A stretch of 64,000 bases of DNA, taken from Isoetes taiwanensis. Lineage: Eukaryota; Streptophyta; Lycopodiopsida; Isoetales; Isoetaceae. The notes under the pieces were generated by a model that saw nothing but the letters and a program-made list of their open reading frames with translations, searched no databases and was not told where the DNA came from. Where the stretch lies: contig JAJEKV010000031.1 of assembly GCA_021234155.1 (NCBI GenBank), positions 5,470,748 to 5,534,747 on the forward strand, written 5' to 3'. The position numbers and the translations under genes were made by a program. Numbering within the stretch: the stretch's first letter is position 1; each line of letters starts with the position of its first letter. Below, in pieces: positions 45,325 through 56,415 of this stretch.

Positions 45325-48050
45325 TCTCATTTATTAATAAAAATTCTTTTTGAAGTATAACTTTGTTTTAAATGTGTAATGAAATTTCTTTGTTTGAGTT
45401 GTATTCTTGGTGTTCTTGACTCGGGATCCGAGAAAACAGAGAGAAAGATATAGGATGCTTCGACCCACCCTAACACAAAAATACTCAATTCCAAAATCAT
45501 CCTTCTGTTATTGTGAATGCCCATAAGCTACCATTTTCATAGACTTTGCTTAATATTATGTAATTCACTTGAAACCGTCGACATGCATAGTGGCATATCA
45601 AAGTCTTGTCTTCATCAAAAGGTCTTATCTAAATCCGATATGACCTTACTTTGTTAAGGCAAAGGCTTCTAGTCTGTTCTTAAGACTATCTTATGGCAAT
45701 GAAGAGCTAATCACAAGTGGCATTTAATTGTCATTATTCTAAAAGGTTTGAGGCTATAAATTAATTAAGAAATTTATTAAATGTTTGGCAATGATGATGC
45801 TTTCTTGCAGGATCACCCCATTAGTCTATACTAATGATGGATTCTTTTCATAGACATGCATAGTGCCATATCAAAGTCTTGCACATGCATAGTGCCATGT
45901 CAAAGTCTTGCATGTTGGCATATCAAAGTCTTGTCTTCATCATTAAGGATTAGCCTAGAATCCTTTAAGATATATAGTTAAATAGATAGATAGGTAGTAT
46001 CTACCATAGGGACATATAATGCCCCCTAAATGTCTAAAGAGAGACTTGAACACAAAGTCCACAAACAACAAGGAGGAACTTATCTTTCCATTGTTTAACC
46101 CAAAATCATCAACCCCCTGTGCTTTTGATGGGGATATCCATGCAAGGGGTTTGTTATAGCAAGATAATAAATATCATAAATATCTTCAAGATCAGTCCTG
46201 GATTAATGCGCTTCAGGCAGAGTACATGCCTGAACTTGCTGGCTATTTGCCCCTCTGGATTGCGGAAGCCTTGTAGAAGGTCCGTAAATACATGTATGAT
46301 GAATTGAGGATAGAGTACGCTCAACTTTACTTACAACACTTAAACTCATTCAACAGTCAATGCGCCTATATCTTGAGAGCCAACCCATTCCTGTGGATTG
46401 GGCTCCTCCCCCTCTGGATACTCTCCTCCCCTTGTCCTGTATGGGAACGTTGGTGTCAAGCCCTGGATCCGGATCTGCTTCAGGAATTCTGCACTCAAGC
46501 CCAGAAGCCCATGATGCAACATGCTCCCCAATACGACACTCTCTATGCATCACTGGGAGCACCTCCACGCCGTCAGTTTCTCATTTCTGATTGGCACTCA
46601 TCCTTTTGGACCAAGGCTTTGGCTGGTCATGCTGATTGGACCCCCGCACATATCTCTACAGATCTTTGTTGGGATCCACGCTTTGTGCGTCGGAATGTCT
46701 GGCAAGAAGAGAAACCTTGGATCATAATAGGAATTCTATCTAATCCCAAATGAAAGAGGTTGGAAAACCACGACCATTGCAGTCTGGGGATTCACTCAGT
46801 TTTTGAAAGAGATGCCACTTCCCCAGATCCGTCTTTTCACAAGCAAACGGGTTTCTATGCCACTTTGAAGTGTCTTCTCACCTGCTCTATGGCTCGCAGT
46901 CGTCGAGTCTACTATTGCAATTACAATGCCAGTGCAGGTGCTTTTGGCCTCCAGATATGTCTGCTGATTGAATGCCAGTTTGTTCCAGCAGAGGCTCATC
47001 ATGCCTTTGAAGACATTGCACAGTCTGCATTTCTGTCGGATGCATCCCCCCTACTGGGATAAACACTGTGGATGCCTTGAAAGACCGATCGGATCTCATT
47101 CAGAAGTATCATTCCGAGGCTCGACCTCATAATCGCCAGGATTGTTTCAATCAAGTCACAGGTTTTCCCGAGACAGTGCCTACTTTTCTCTCCTCCGAGT
47201 GTTCTTTGGTAGGGGAAAGTGTTAGTCCTATGCCACCAGGCACTGGACTATTTCTGAGCACAACACAGGCCAGCACACAAGAGCCCATAGATAAGGGTCA
47301 AGGTCAAGCAGGAGCGTCAGGTAACAAATTCACGCCCATGTGGAGACCCACGACCATGCAGAAACCCATGCTCCTGTCAAAGAAGAGGACAAGGCAAGAC
47401 AAGTGACCACCTCCGGGGAGTGCAGCCTTAACTTAGCAGGATTCGCGGCACTAATGACGGCACTGAAAAGATTCCCTCAAATCAAGCATATGATCCAGGA
47501 GTTGGTAATCGAGATCATCAAGGCTCTGCCATATATCTATTTTGGGCCTGAGGTCGTTGCACTATATGTATATCAGTATTGTTTAAGTTTTAGATGAGAC
47601 TTAGTATCGTCTTGTTTCTGTTTTTCATCTTAGCATCTTGTGAGACCTCATGTACTCTTTTTGATATTATCTTGACATACAGTTTCCTTTGCTTTCATGT
47701 TTTGTTCTTTCTTTTCTTATCTCTTTTGCAAAATCTCGCATGACACACTATACTAAGGATTTGTCAATTTGTTCCAAGGGTCCTCACAGAGGGCTGTCTT
47801 GCAGACAATCCTGAACCCAGACCCTAAACAGACCTTACATATAAACATAGAATCCTTAAGACTATAAAGTATTCAATCCTCTTGGACAATCGAGGTGATG
47901 TTACTAGAAGGAAAGCAAGATCCATATTCTAATACTTTTGAGTCCCTAAGTCACCCAATCTATCAAAGATAGTTAAGGGCATGTCAGAAAACTTTGAGAT
48001 GAGCATTGGAGTAACTTAGACAATCAAATACTAGAAACTAGAATTGGCTT
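45325..48050. repeat. Duplicated unit, copy B (LINE-free)
   Basis: Near-identical to copy A (16039-16267 plus 19110-21540). It lacks the LINE and shows the empty site at 45550/45551. It ends at GAATTGGCTT (48041-48050), where Ty3-derived sequence begins. It starts TCTCATTTATTAATAAAAAT, exactly abutting the CTAG of the upstream Helitron. Confidence 0.92.
46180..47406 (+). pseudogene. Unidentified protein remnant in copy B
   Basis: More complete than in copy A. Segments in order: INALQAEYMPELAGYLPLWI (about 46195-46255), YMYDELRIEYAQLYLQHLNS (46292 on), then a Trp-rich stretch with SDWHSSFWTKALAG and STDLCWDPRFVRRNVW (to about 46705), a Cys/Ser-rich stretch (46760-47060), and 47068-47403 (KDRSDLIQKYHSEARPHNRQ, ending PMLLSKKRTRQDK). 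Frames change at least three times. The recurrence of the same fragments in both copies shows it belongs to the repeat. Family not recognised. Confidence 0.45.
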
Positions 48051-48480
48051 CAGGTTTATAAAGACTGGAATGAAGAAGCATATTGCCAAGGAATGTCAGC
48101 AAATAAAGGCCAAGCAGTTGCGTGTGCTAGGAACCTTTGGATGTCCCAAATACTAAGTGGGAAGTCATCACTGTGGATTTCATAGTAGGTCTTCAATGAA
48201 TTTTAAGGGGACATGATGCCTTGATGGTGGTGGTTGATAAGCTCTCCAAGATGGCATGCTTTATGTCGTGTCGAACCACTGACACCGCAATGAATACGGC
48301 ATACCATTTCATGAAAGAGATTTTCTGACTTCATGGTATGCCAAGGACGATTATATTATATATGGACACCAAGTTTAGTGCTTTTTGGACAGACTTCTTT
48401 AGCACTATATAGGCCAAGCTTTCCATAAGTATGGCTTATCACCCACAGATAGATGGTCATATGGAAGCACAGATATTTGA
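48051..48480 (+). pseudogene. Ty3/Gypsy integrase fragment
   Basis: Segments read TGMKKHIAKECQQIKAKQLR (end of the integrase zinc-finger region), WEVITVDFIVGL, HDALMVVVDKLSKMACF, TTDTAMNTAYHFMKEIF, LHGMPRTII, MDTKFSAFWTDFF and AYHPQIDG. These are the integrase core motifs in order, with stops and at least one frameshift. The fragment is joined directly to copy B on its left. Confidence 0.88.
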
Positions 48481-48534
48481 ATGAGCTAGTAATCTCTACT
48501 TGTTTTCGCTTCTAAGAGAATGCATAGTTGTTAT

Positions 48535-48722
48535 CCAAATTGGTTCCAAAAGGCACTATCTTGGTCTTCCCCAAATTAACTCTCATTCATGTTGCATCAC
48601 GAAATGCTGTTAACGTGTCTAAGTATCTTTGCATTGCCTTTTTAATTCTTCATTGCAACAGAATGTCATCAGCATATAGTAGTAGAAGAATTGCATAGCC
48701 TGCAAGTTGCACTCCATCTCCT
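48535..48722 (-). pseudogene. LINE reverse-transcriptase fragment, antisense
   Basis: The minus strand reads GVQLAGYAILLLLYADDILL, then KAMQRYLDTLTAFRDA and MRVNLGKTKIVPFGT, with stops. YADD and the following helix (QRYLDTL...VNL.KTK) are RT motifs of non-LTR elements, as in the LINE at 17700-17830, but this copy is much more diverged. Confidence 0.75.
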
Positions 48723-48727
48723 CCTCG

Positions 48728-48793
48728 CATCGGAAGGAAGGGAGGGAGGGAGCGAGCGAGCGAGGGAGGGAGGGAGGCAGGGAAGGAATGAAG
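48728..48793. repeat. GGGA/GCGA microsatellite
   Basis: Runs of GGAAGGAAGGGAGGGAGGGA and GCGAGCGAGCGAGGGAGG. Confidence 0.92.
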
Positions 48794-49857
48794 GTTTATT
48801 ATTTTTTGTCTACTAGACCATCAGGTCTATGGCATTTGTTCATTACATTCTAAGATTGGTCATCTAAAAAGCATACATCATCTTTCTCTGTCCGGGAGGC
48901 CTCCTCTCTTATAAATGTTTCATAATCAGCATACGTTTACTTGTAATCATCTAAAATGTTTTTATAGCCTATAACACAGTTCTCTGTCAACTCCTTTTGT
49001 TAGAAAACCGCCAACAACTTCTGCCGGAAGAGAGAGAGTGTGTGTGAAGTGTTTACATCTATTGAGATCTAGCAGGTCTGTGAGACGAACAAAATAACAT
49101 ATCATAATCATAAGTTGCCACCGATATCATCAGTATAGGAACTATTTACACTTTCTAAAAAATTATCACAAGAACAATCATTATCAATCTTATAGAGTAC
49201 ATTTCTCTAGTGTGGAGTATACAAAATGACATGTTTTCCTAGTTTAAGCTCTAATAATATCCCTTCATATATCCCGTATTTGCACATGAATCCTTGTGGT
49301 GAAAAGTATTCTAAGGTTTTGTAGAAAATAGACTACGCAAATCCTCCTATCATTGAAGGAGATGAAGAGATACTAGAACCTACGAGGATTCTTACACATC
49401 AAGATATAGTATCACGAACAAACCTTATATTGCAAAATGCGTTTTGCCTCATCTGTCATGAGCAGATCACTTCTGCAGTTCCAGAACTAATCCTATCTTT
49501 GAGCATATCATTTAATTTGACATTGGCAGTCCTAAATCTTTACTCACACAGCTACATCCCTAAATAAGTTGGACTATTTATTATCAAAAAGCATGCTTCC
49601 ACCTGTAACTTTATTGGACATCGTGCCCTCAAGTTGCATGCTATAGAATAGATTAAGGCCTTCAATATTATAATGTATGTTATGATTGGAAGATAACGAT
49701 GGAATCGTTTTGTTGACTTTGTGTCATTTAACCTCACCTTAAACAGTCTGAAGGTAACTTCCAACATGATGGTCACGCACATCTGAATGACATTTCTGGG
49801 AGGTTCAAGCTTAAGTTCCATAGCAGATGCACAATGTTTTTGAATGTAATTTAAAGC
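48794..49857. other. No recognisable gene
   Basis: A 112-codon minus-strand open frame (49552-49890) has no family resemblance I recognise and overlaps a dispersed repeat; it may be chance. Confidence 0.4.
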
Positions 49858-50411
49858 AGAATGTTGGGTTGGTGAAACATTATTGAACATTGTTTTATGA
49901 CATCTTTTGATAAATTCATGAAACTGAATATTTGGAGAAACGTTTTATTTTAACACTAGAGTTGTCCCGGTGATCATTTCTGGTCCATGGACCATAAATG
50001 GTCCACCATACCCCTGCCACTTAAACTGATATATCTCACAAGAGAAATTTTAATTTTAAAATATACCACCACTATTTGAGTCTTCACTTGATTCTTAACG
50101 ACCTGTGAGAATTTCATGACCACTTAATTCACCTTTATATTGGTATGATTGTTCAAACTTTGGAGAATTTGGCAGTTTTTACAACACTCTAGAACTGCAT
50201 TCTTCAATTTTCTAGCATAAAAGTGTCTAAACCTTGCTAAATATAAAATTAATTGATATATTATGATAAAACATATCAACTTGCATGTTTCCATGTTTGG
50301 CCGCTATCATTTGATATCAATTGAAGTCATCAAACCCTATTTTGCTTAAATTGTTGCATGAGGTTCAAGAATTATTTCTCTCTTATTATTACAAGTTTTG
50401 ACCTAATTTTT

Positions 50412-51067
50412 TTTTTTTGAAGAACGTGTTTTACTTCATATTATACACTCAAAAGATTACAAAGTACTTCAAGAAGTAAGAAATATCCCTGAAGCATCAA
50501 TCACTTTTAGATGATCACTCCATATTGGAAATTTAATACGATCAGGCCAATTGGAGATCTGAAAGCAATTATACAACTTCTTACGAATTTCTTGAAGTAC
50601 CACCTGAGAAGAAATATGCTTATCATAAAAGACCTTTCTTCGCCTTCGCTTCCATACACTCCATATTAGCCAAGACTTTGCCATGTGAAATGCAATCCTT
50701 TTAGAAGCAGTCCACTGATTTGGATAAATACCCAAAAGAAAGTGCTGACTATCCAAAGATACTCCAAAAAGAGAATGCAACCAGGACCTAAGACTACTCA
50801 GCTCTGCACACAAATATAAACAATGCTCCAATGTTTCAATGCACCGCTCACACATTGGGCAAAGTGGGCTTACTCCCGGCTTAAAGCGATGAACCATCTC
50901 ATTAACTCTCAAAGAGCGATGAATCACCTGCCAAAGTAAAACATTTACCTTTGGAGGATTATATTTAGACCAAACAAGGTTCCAGATGGATTGCCATTGA
51001 GAAGCAAAGTCTGTAAGTGCCATTTTCGAGAAGGTGATAAAGTACTTGAGTATTTAAGGTGTATATT
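50412..51067 (-). mobile_element. 5'-truncated L1-type LINE fragment
   Basis: Inserted on the minus strand, ending in a short poly(A) (T run at 50405-50419 on +). It is flanked by an 18-bp direct repeat AGTTTTGACCTAATTTTT (50394-50411 and 51068-51085). The long direct repeat with poly(A) is diagnostic of target-primed reverse transcription. It lies inside the TTAA element and therefore arrived later. Confidence 0.9.
50469..51023 (-). pseudogene. LINE C-terminal zf-RVT domain (184 codons, open)
   Basis: The frame reads WQSIWNLVWSKYNPPKVNVL, then LLWQVIHRSLRVNE, then CPMCERCIETLEHCLYLC and HMAKSWLIWSVWKRRRRKVF. The W..IW....PPKV..F.W start and the C-x2-C...H...C knuckle identify the zf-RVT domain at the end of plant L1 ORF2. 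The frame is intact, so the insertion is young relative to other elements here, but the protein is only the tail of ORF2. Confidence 0.9.
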
Positions 51068-51085
51068 AGTTTTGACCTAATTTTT

Positions 51086-53270
51086 GTGACAATGAGTCCT
51101 TAACTAGATAAGCTATACTCCAAGGAATTTTTTATATGTTTATATGTTTCATTAGTATCGTTATTAATTAAAGAAATTATTGTACAGAATTCAAAATAAA
51201 AATATGGGTTAAAGTGCTTCAATAAACCCCATGTATAAGCCTCATCATGATAGTAAATGGTGCAATTCTAATTAACTCTATATAGGAATTTACTTTATCA
51301 ACATAAATATAGTATAACTAATGTATAACAATGCATTATCAAGATCTAAACAAGATCTAATATAACAGGATGAACACAAAGAAAGGTTCCAAAGTGCATT
51401 GATTATGCCCTTATAGGTCTAAAACTCAACAATGATGTAGGTCATGATGGTTATTGATGAATAGAGGACAACATCACGAAGCTTAGCCATGACTATAGAT
51501 AAATAGATCAAAAGACTTTCCGTACCTGTTTTTCTAGTTCATCTAAAATATTAACTTATTACACTACATTTCTCCCATAAACCTTTTAAATGGCTCAATA
51601 TATGATAAAAAGGGATATTGAGATCCTTGGTGTGGTCTTATTAGAAAAAAAAATAAAGATACCTACTTACTTTCCACTGTTATAAAGTTAGACAATGTGT
51701 GGCTGCTTTAAAGTGTTGTAGTCTAAGTATGACCATAGTACATATAGATCATTTATGATAGGCCATAATTTTTGAACCTTTGTTAGCAATATATATCTCA
51801 AATTTCATGCTAGAGTACTATATTATACACAAGATTTGAATATAAATAAGCATGGACTATTTATAGGTTCAGGATTAAACCAGCTGGATTGAAAACATTT
51901 CTCTATTTATTTGCGCTGGCTCTATTCATTTTGTCCCCTACAACATGATATTATGATTGGTTCCTCAAAAAAAAAAAAACATGATATTATGATTTCTCAT
52001 TGTCTATAAAATAATCTCATACATTCAAAGTAGCCCTTAATTACTTAAGTTTTGTGCTTCGATATCACCTTTTAGATAGACAATCCTCCCTAATCAACTA
52101 ATGTTATCATCATATATAATGTAGTATAAACCATATTCTAAAGAATTGATTAAGACGATGATGCTCTTGACTTTTAAATGAGAGGTCATATGGACCAATA
52201 ATTGGCATCGACATAGCAAGTCTATCTTGATCTTCTTTAGTCATACTTTTTCATATTTCTCATTGGTTCATCTTGCATTGCTATCTTAACTTTGGGAAGT
52301 TTTGAAATAAGGGGTTTGTTCATTTTTAAGGCACAAATCTAGATATCAAATATGGAAAACATTTGATGATAACTTGGAACTAATACTAAAAGTTTTAGCC
52401 CAAACCTAGCAATGGATATTTTTCATTGATAGAGGATCTCATGAAATACTAATATCCTAAAATTCAGCTTGAGATCGAATAAGGTAAAGAAGTTATTGAT
52501 TTAAAATGAATCTGTGGACCAGTAATGGTCTTACGTACAGAAACCTTTATTGATTTATCATGATCGTGCCTTTTGCTCTTTTTCTTTACTTGTTTTTTCA
52601 TTGGTCTCATATCTATACAAGCATTCATATATGTTTTTTTCAATGACATACTATTTCAATAAATTTCCTTCAAATATAACAAAATAAACATCAATTAAAA
52701 GTCACTTAAAATTGTTTCTATAAGTCAAAGCTGAAGCTTCAAATTACAGGCCAACAAATATTTTTTATGCATGAAGCAATTAGTCAACTACTTATATACC
52801 AAACTTGAAGTAAAAAATCATTTTCATGCAAAAGTTATAGAATTTTAATTGAAACAGCCTTCTGGGAACCAGTATTGGTCCACAGAAAACAGAAAACTGT
52901 TTTGACCCTGTCATGTTTGACTGACTATATCTTCCTTTCTAGACTTCAGATTGGAACAAGGTTTTTTGTGTATTCATCCTTATCTCATATAGAAAAATAC
53001 CATTATAATGAAAAAAATCAAAAAAATCCGTTTGTTGAGACAGTTTTACATTATGTAAACATGAAGCAAACTTGACTTAACCCCCCTTGATTCACCTAAG
53101 CATAACTTTCAATTTTAGGGGTATATACATTTTTAACTATTTTTTCTATGCAACGTGACTGCCAAATATTAACGTGTAGAAAGGGTTTAACTGAATTTTA
53201 TGCCATTGATTTTATATAAATTTTAAAGCAAATTGTACAAATGAACCATTTATGGTCCATCAAGGGACAA
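51086..53270. other. Interior of the TTAA element: no recognisable gene
   Basis: AT-rich. GTGGACCAGTAATGGTC (about 52513) and AACCAGTATTGGTCCAC (about 52868) repeat the subterminal theme. No piggyBac DDD motifs were found by eye. Confidence 0.5.
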
Positions 53271-54019
53271 CTCTAGTGTTAAGAAATGTTCTCAACAATC
53301 TTCACACAGAGAGTCATGATGGCTGGAGACATCAATATGTTCTTCTCCAGGTCTTGTTCAATCATTATTCTTAGCAGCCAAATTTCCTCGTGGGGCTCAA
53401 ACGACATCCGCATATTCTGCCTTGGTGCTAGATAAAGCAATTAGCTGTTTCGTGGTTCTCCAATGAGCACCAAACACCAATATATAACCAAATGTTGACT
53501 TTCGAACATCCCCATTGCCTGCCCAACGACATCATCAAAGTATGCAAACAGCTTACAAGACTCTAAAAGTATTGTTTCTCTGCTCCAATGAGAAGCTTAA
53601 AAGATGAGCACTTATTGAGGCGTATATTAAACTTCTGTTCTACCACTATATAGCTATTTATGTAGCTAGATCTATTGCTTTGAATGAAGCCCTTACAACG
53701 TTAGGATAGGAAAATTAAGTGGTTAGTTGTTCTGCATATTTCACTTGGGCTTCACACTCGAAAATCTGATGAGCTTTCTTATAGAATATGTCTCACCATA
53801 AGACCTTGCCATAAAGCCGCCACTGTTGTTATTCCCTACTGTTGATGAATCTAGCTTTGCCTATGAGCATGCGCCACCATTGGTTGGAAATGATTTAGAT
53901 GGTCTGAAGTTTGTTGATACTGGCTATACATTACCATCAGGGCAGACTGCCTTGAGGAGGGGATAATAGTTTTGTATGCAATGAATTTTGATGTTTATAG
54001 CCCATTAGCATCAGACCCA

Positions 54020-54947
54020 CTATTGGGTTGTGTCTGTACATGCACAAACTGCACTTTCAACATTCTCCAACTGCATTTGTCTGATAAGTTCAAAGTGCAT
54101 CTTGTCACTCCCACACTGAGTGTAGCATGCAGCCATTACACTCCATGATACAACATTTGTCTTCATCATTCAATTAAAGACACTACAAGCACACAGGATA
54201 CTAAGAACCGTCAACTCATTTGGTTCCAGGTGTGCCTGTTACATCTGCCAGAAAATCCTAACTGCACCTGCACTATTACAAGAATGGTACCCAGCAATGA
54301 TGACCGTCCATAAAATAAAAATTACCTTGGGATGGATAATCAATCAAACACTATGCAAGCATCTACTACGCTTCCAGATTTGGCATAAATGTCAACAAGG
54401 GAGTCCCCTAAAATAGCATTTGATGCACACAAAGCTTTCAAAATACAGTCATGAATTCTTTTTGAATTGAAATAGGCATAGAAACACTAAACTTCTCAAG
54501 GCGGCAAGAAAGGTAACTCCATTTGGTTTTATTCTCATGCTGCATATGTTCTAAACACTGAAAAACTTCCTTTTCTATTCTATATTCAACATATCCAGAA
54601 ATAATTGTGCTCTATGATATACTATTCTGCAATGATATCCTACTAAATAGATGGCAAGCAACATTTATACTCTCCCATCTAACATACATGTCAAGGATAA
54701 AACATTGCTGAGACGGGATATAGGATTAAGTCCCTGTTTTTTCTGGAATATCTGAATGCAGGCGTTTCCCCTCTTCCAAGGCTGGAAGTACCGTGGATGT
54801 GCTGACAACAGTAACAAACGACACATTATCTGGTCTTATACACTCTTGCTTCATTAGTTCATACAGCAACAAAGCCCGTTTTCCATCATCTTGTTCAACA
54901 TACCCTCTGATTATTGTTGTCCATATATATGCATTACACAATCCCAT
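54020..54947 (-). pseudogene. PLS-type pentatricopeptide repeat (PPR) pseudogene
   Basis: Minus-strand frames give, N to C, WTTIIRGYVEQDDGKRALLL and PDNVSFVTVVS, then ISGYVEYRIEKEVFQCLEHM, LGDSLVDIYAKSGSVVDACI, WTVIIAGYH, and finally NVVSWSVMAACYTQCGSDK. Repeated 30-36-residue helix pairs with W-T-I-I-x-G-Y and D-N-V-S-F motifs identify PLS-class PPR proteins, which bind organellar RNA. At least four frameshifts or stops separate the pieces. Start and end (E/DYW domain) are missing. Confidence 0.8.
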
Positions 54948-54957
54948 TATAACTAAA

Positions 54958-54985
54958 CTAGTAACAGTGCCCAGCGTTGCTGGGC
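54958..54985 (-). mobile_element. Helitron 3' terminus, minus strand
   Basis: Reverse complement of this interval: GCCCAGC-AAC-GCTGGGC stem-loop (54969-54985), then ACTGTTA and CTAG (54958-54961), followed by T outside. The stem is a perfect 7 bp, as at 45295-45311. The element body extends to higher coordinates; its 5' end is not defined. Confidence 0.7.
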
Positions 54986-55410
54986 ATCAGTTTGATCTAA
55001 AAATGTTTTGGCCGCAATTAGAAGAGCTTGCAGTAATAATCCAATTTTTGCAACTTTTTATAATAAAAACTTTGGAAAGCTTTAACAACGTTTTAAAAGA
55101 AATCTAGCCCCATGTTATATAGTGTTGTATACGTTTTGAGTGGTGATTGTTGATAGCAAGTCTGAGTGAGGAAAATGTTAAGCTGAGCATGTTTTGAGGT
55201 AAGACTATAGTCAAAGTCTATATTATAGTCAAGGTCTATAACTCTTTGCAAGGCTGGACATAAAATGGCACATTCTAAATGATGAATTGGAGTCATCATC
55301 CTCAGTATACATAAGATCATATGCTCATGTGGCGAGACACTAATGTTGAAATATAATATGTGAATATTATGGGATTGTAAGTTAAACACTAATAATGTCA
55401 ATATTGTAGC

Positions 55411-55588
55411 TGCTACTATTGTGGTATCACTCTAGCAAAATTTAACATCGTCTTACATTTGGATATTATGGTCCAAACTTTTCTACCCTCAAGAAAAGTT
55501 GCTACTATTGTGGTATCACTCTAGCAAAATTTAACATCGTCTTACATTTGGATATTATGGTCCAAACTTTTCTACCCTCAAGAAAAGT
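55411..55588. repeat. 89-bp tandem duplication
   Basis: 55411-55499 and 55500-55588 are essentially identical (GCTACTATTGTGGTATCACT ... CTACCCTCAAGAAAAGTT). Confidence 0.93.
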
Positions 55589-55755
55589 TGGAAACCTGTT
55601 AATAATGATAGAACCATGCCATTGTGGAACTCATGTTTTGTAATAGCAAATATCTAAATGTTGAAAAGTTCACACTCGACAATATCATGCATTTAAAACA
55701 TTCTAGGTGATTGGTGTCTGCAAAGCAACGTCCCTTCCTATTGCACCAAGCAACA

Positions 55756-55951
55756 CAATTATAAAATCCACTACCACAAACTCACACATGCAACAATTTC
55801 AAATTATTGTAATCTTTGTGCAATTGGCATGCGACTCTAGAAACGTGCACTCGCAATTATAAAATCCACTACCACAAATTCACACATGCAACAATTTAAA
55901 TTAATTGTAATCTTGGTGCCTTGTACTAATATTTGCAACTTGCATTCTACT
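55756..55951. repeat. ~98-bp tandem repeat
   Basis: Two copies (starts 55756 and 55854) of CAATTATAAAATCCACTACC followed by ACAAAYTCACACATGCAACA. The second is followed by CCCCGCACTGTCGGGCATTA, a weak hairpin resembling a decayed Helitron end. Confidence 0.85.
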
Positions 55952-56415
55952 CTATAAAAACATGTACCCCGCACTGTCGGGCATTAATTGTACGAGTAGG
56001 TGGAATACAATATAGTAATATAAATAAATTTATTGCAAAGCGAAGATTTGAAGGGTATTTTACATGATTGTAATTGAAGATGGACGATAGAACATCCATA
56101 CATAGGATAGGAGAACAAATCTGGCTCAAGTAGAAACATCAAAAAAAAGTAGGAACATCAAGTTCGAAATTACACTTGCAATATTACCATCGGGCAACAG
56201 TGGTCGATGATTCCATAATTGTGGGAGAAAGCATTGTTCATCATATGTCTATATCAGATTGATTGGATGGTGTGTTAAAGTACTTTTCATCCAAAAACCT
56301 AAGAATGTCAGGCACAACTCCACGTGCATTTAACAACAATATATATGGTAATGCTAATAGTTTATCACAAATTCGCAAGTAGCATTACCACAAATTCGCA
56401 GTTCTACTAATGGTG

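Larger units (their letters stand above)
49954..53278. mobile_element. TTAA-flanked inverted-repeat element (piggyBac-like candidate)
   Basis: The left end is CACTAGAGTTGTCCC and the reverse complement of the right end is CACTAGAGTTGTCCC: a 15-bp perfect inverted repeat, with a further shared block GGACCATAAATGG just inside. Both ends are flanked by TTAA (49950-49953 and 53279-53282), the signature target site of the piggyBac superfamily, whose canonical end (CCCTAGA) is similar. An empty paralogous site exists near 59950-59960. The AT-rich interior shows no recognisable transposase, so this is a non-autonomous element of about 2.65 kb without the nested LINE. Several GGACCA...TGGTCC motifs recur inside. 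Classification is inferred from termini only. Confidence 0.65.
49858..53480. repeat. Dispersed repeat family R, copy 1 (split by the TTAA element)
   Basis: 49858-49953 (AGAATGTTGGGTTGGTGAAA ...) and 53279-53480 (AAGAAATGTTCTCA ... TTCTTCTCCAGGTCTTG ...) together match the uninterrupted copy at 59858-60190. The 49954-53278 insert is absent from that copy. Confidence 0.88.

Noticed and set aside
55964-55996. Possible fourth Helitron 3' end (CCCCGCACTGTCGGGC ... CGAG)
   Set aside because: The stem is imperfect and the terminus is CGAG rather than CTRR; kept only as a remark on the repeat.
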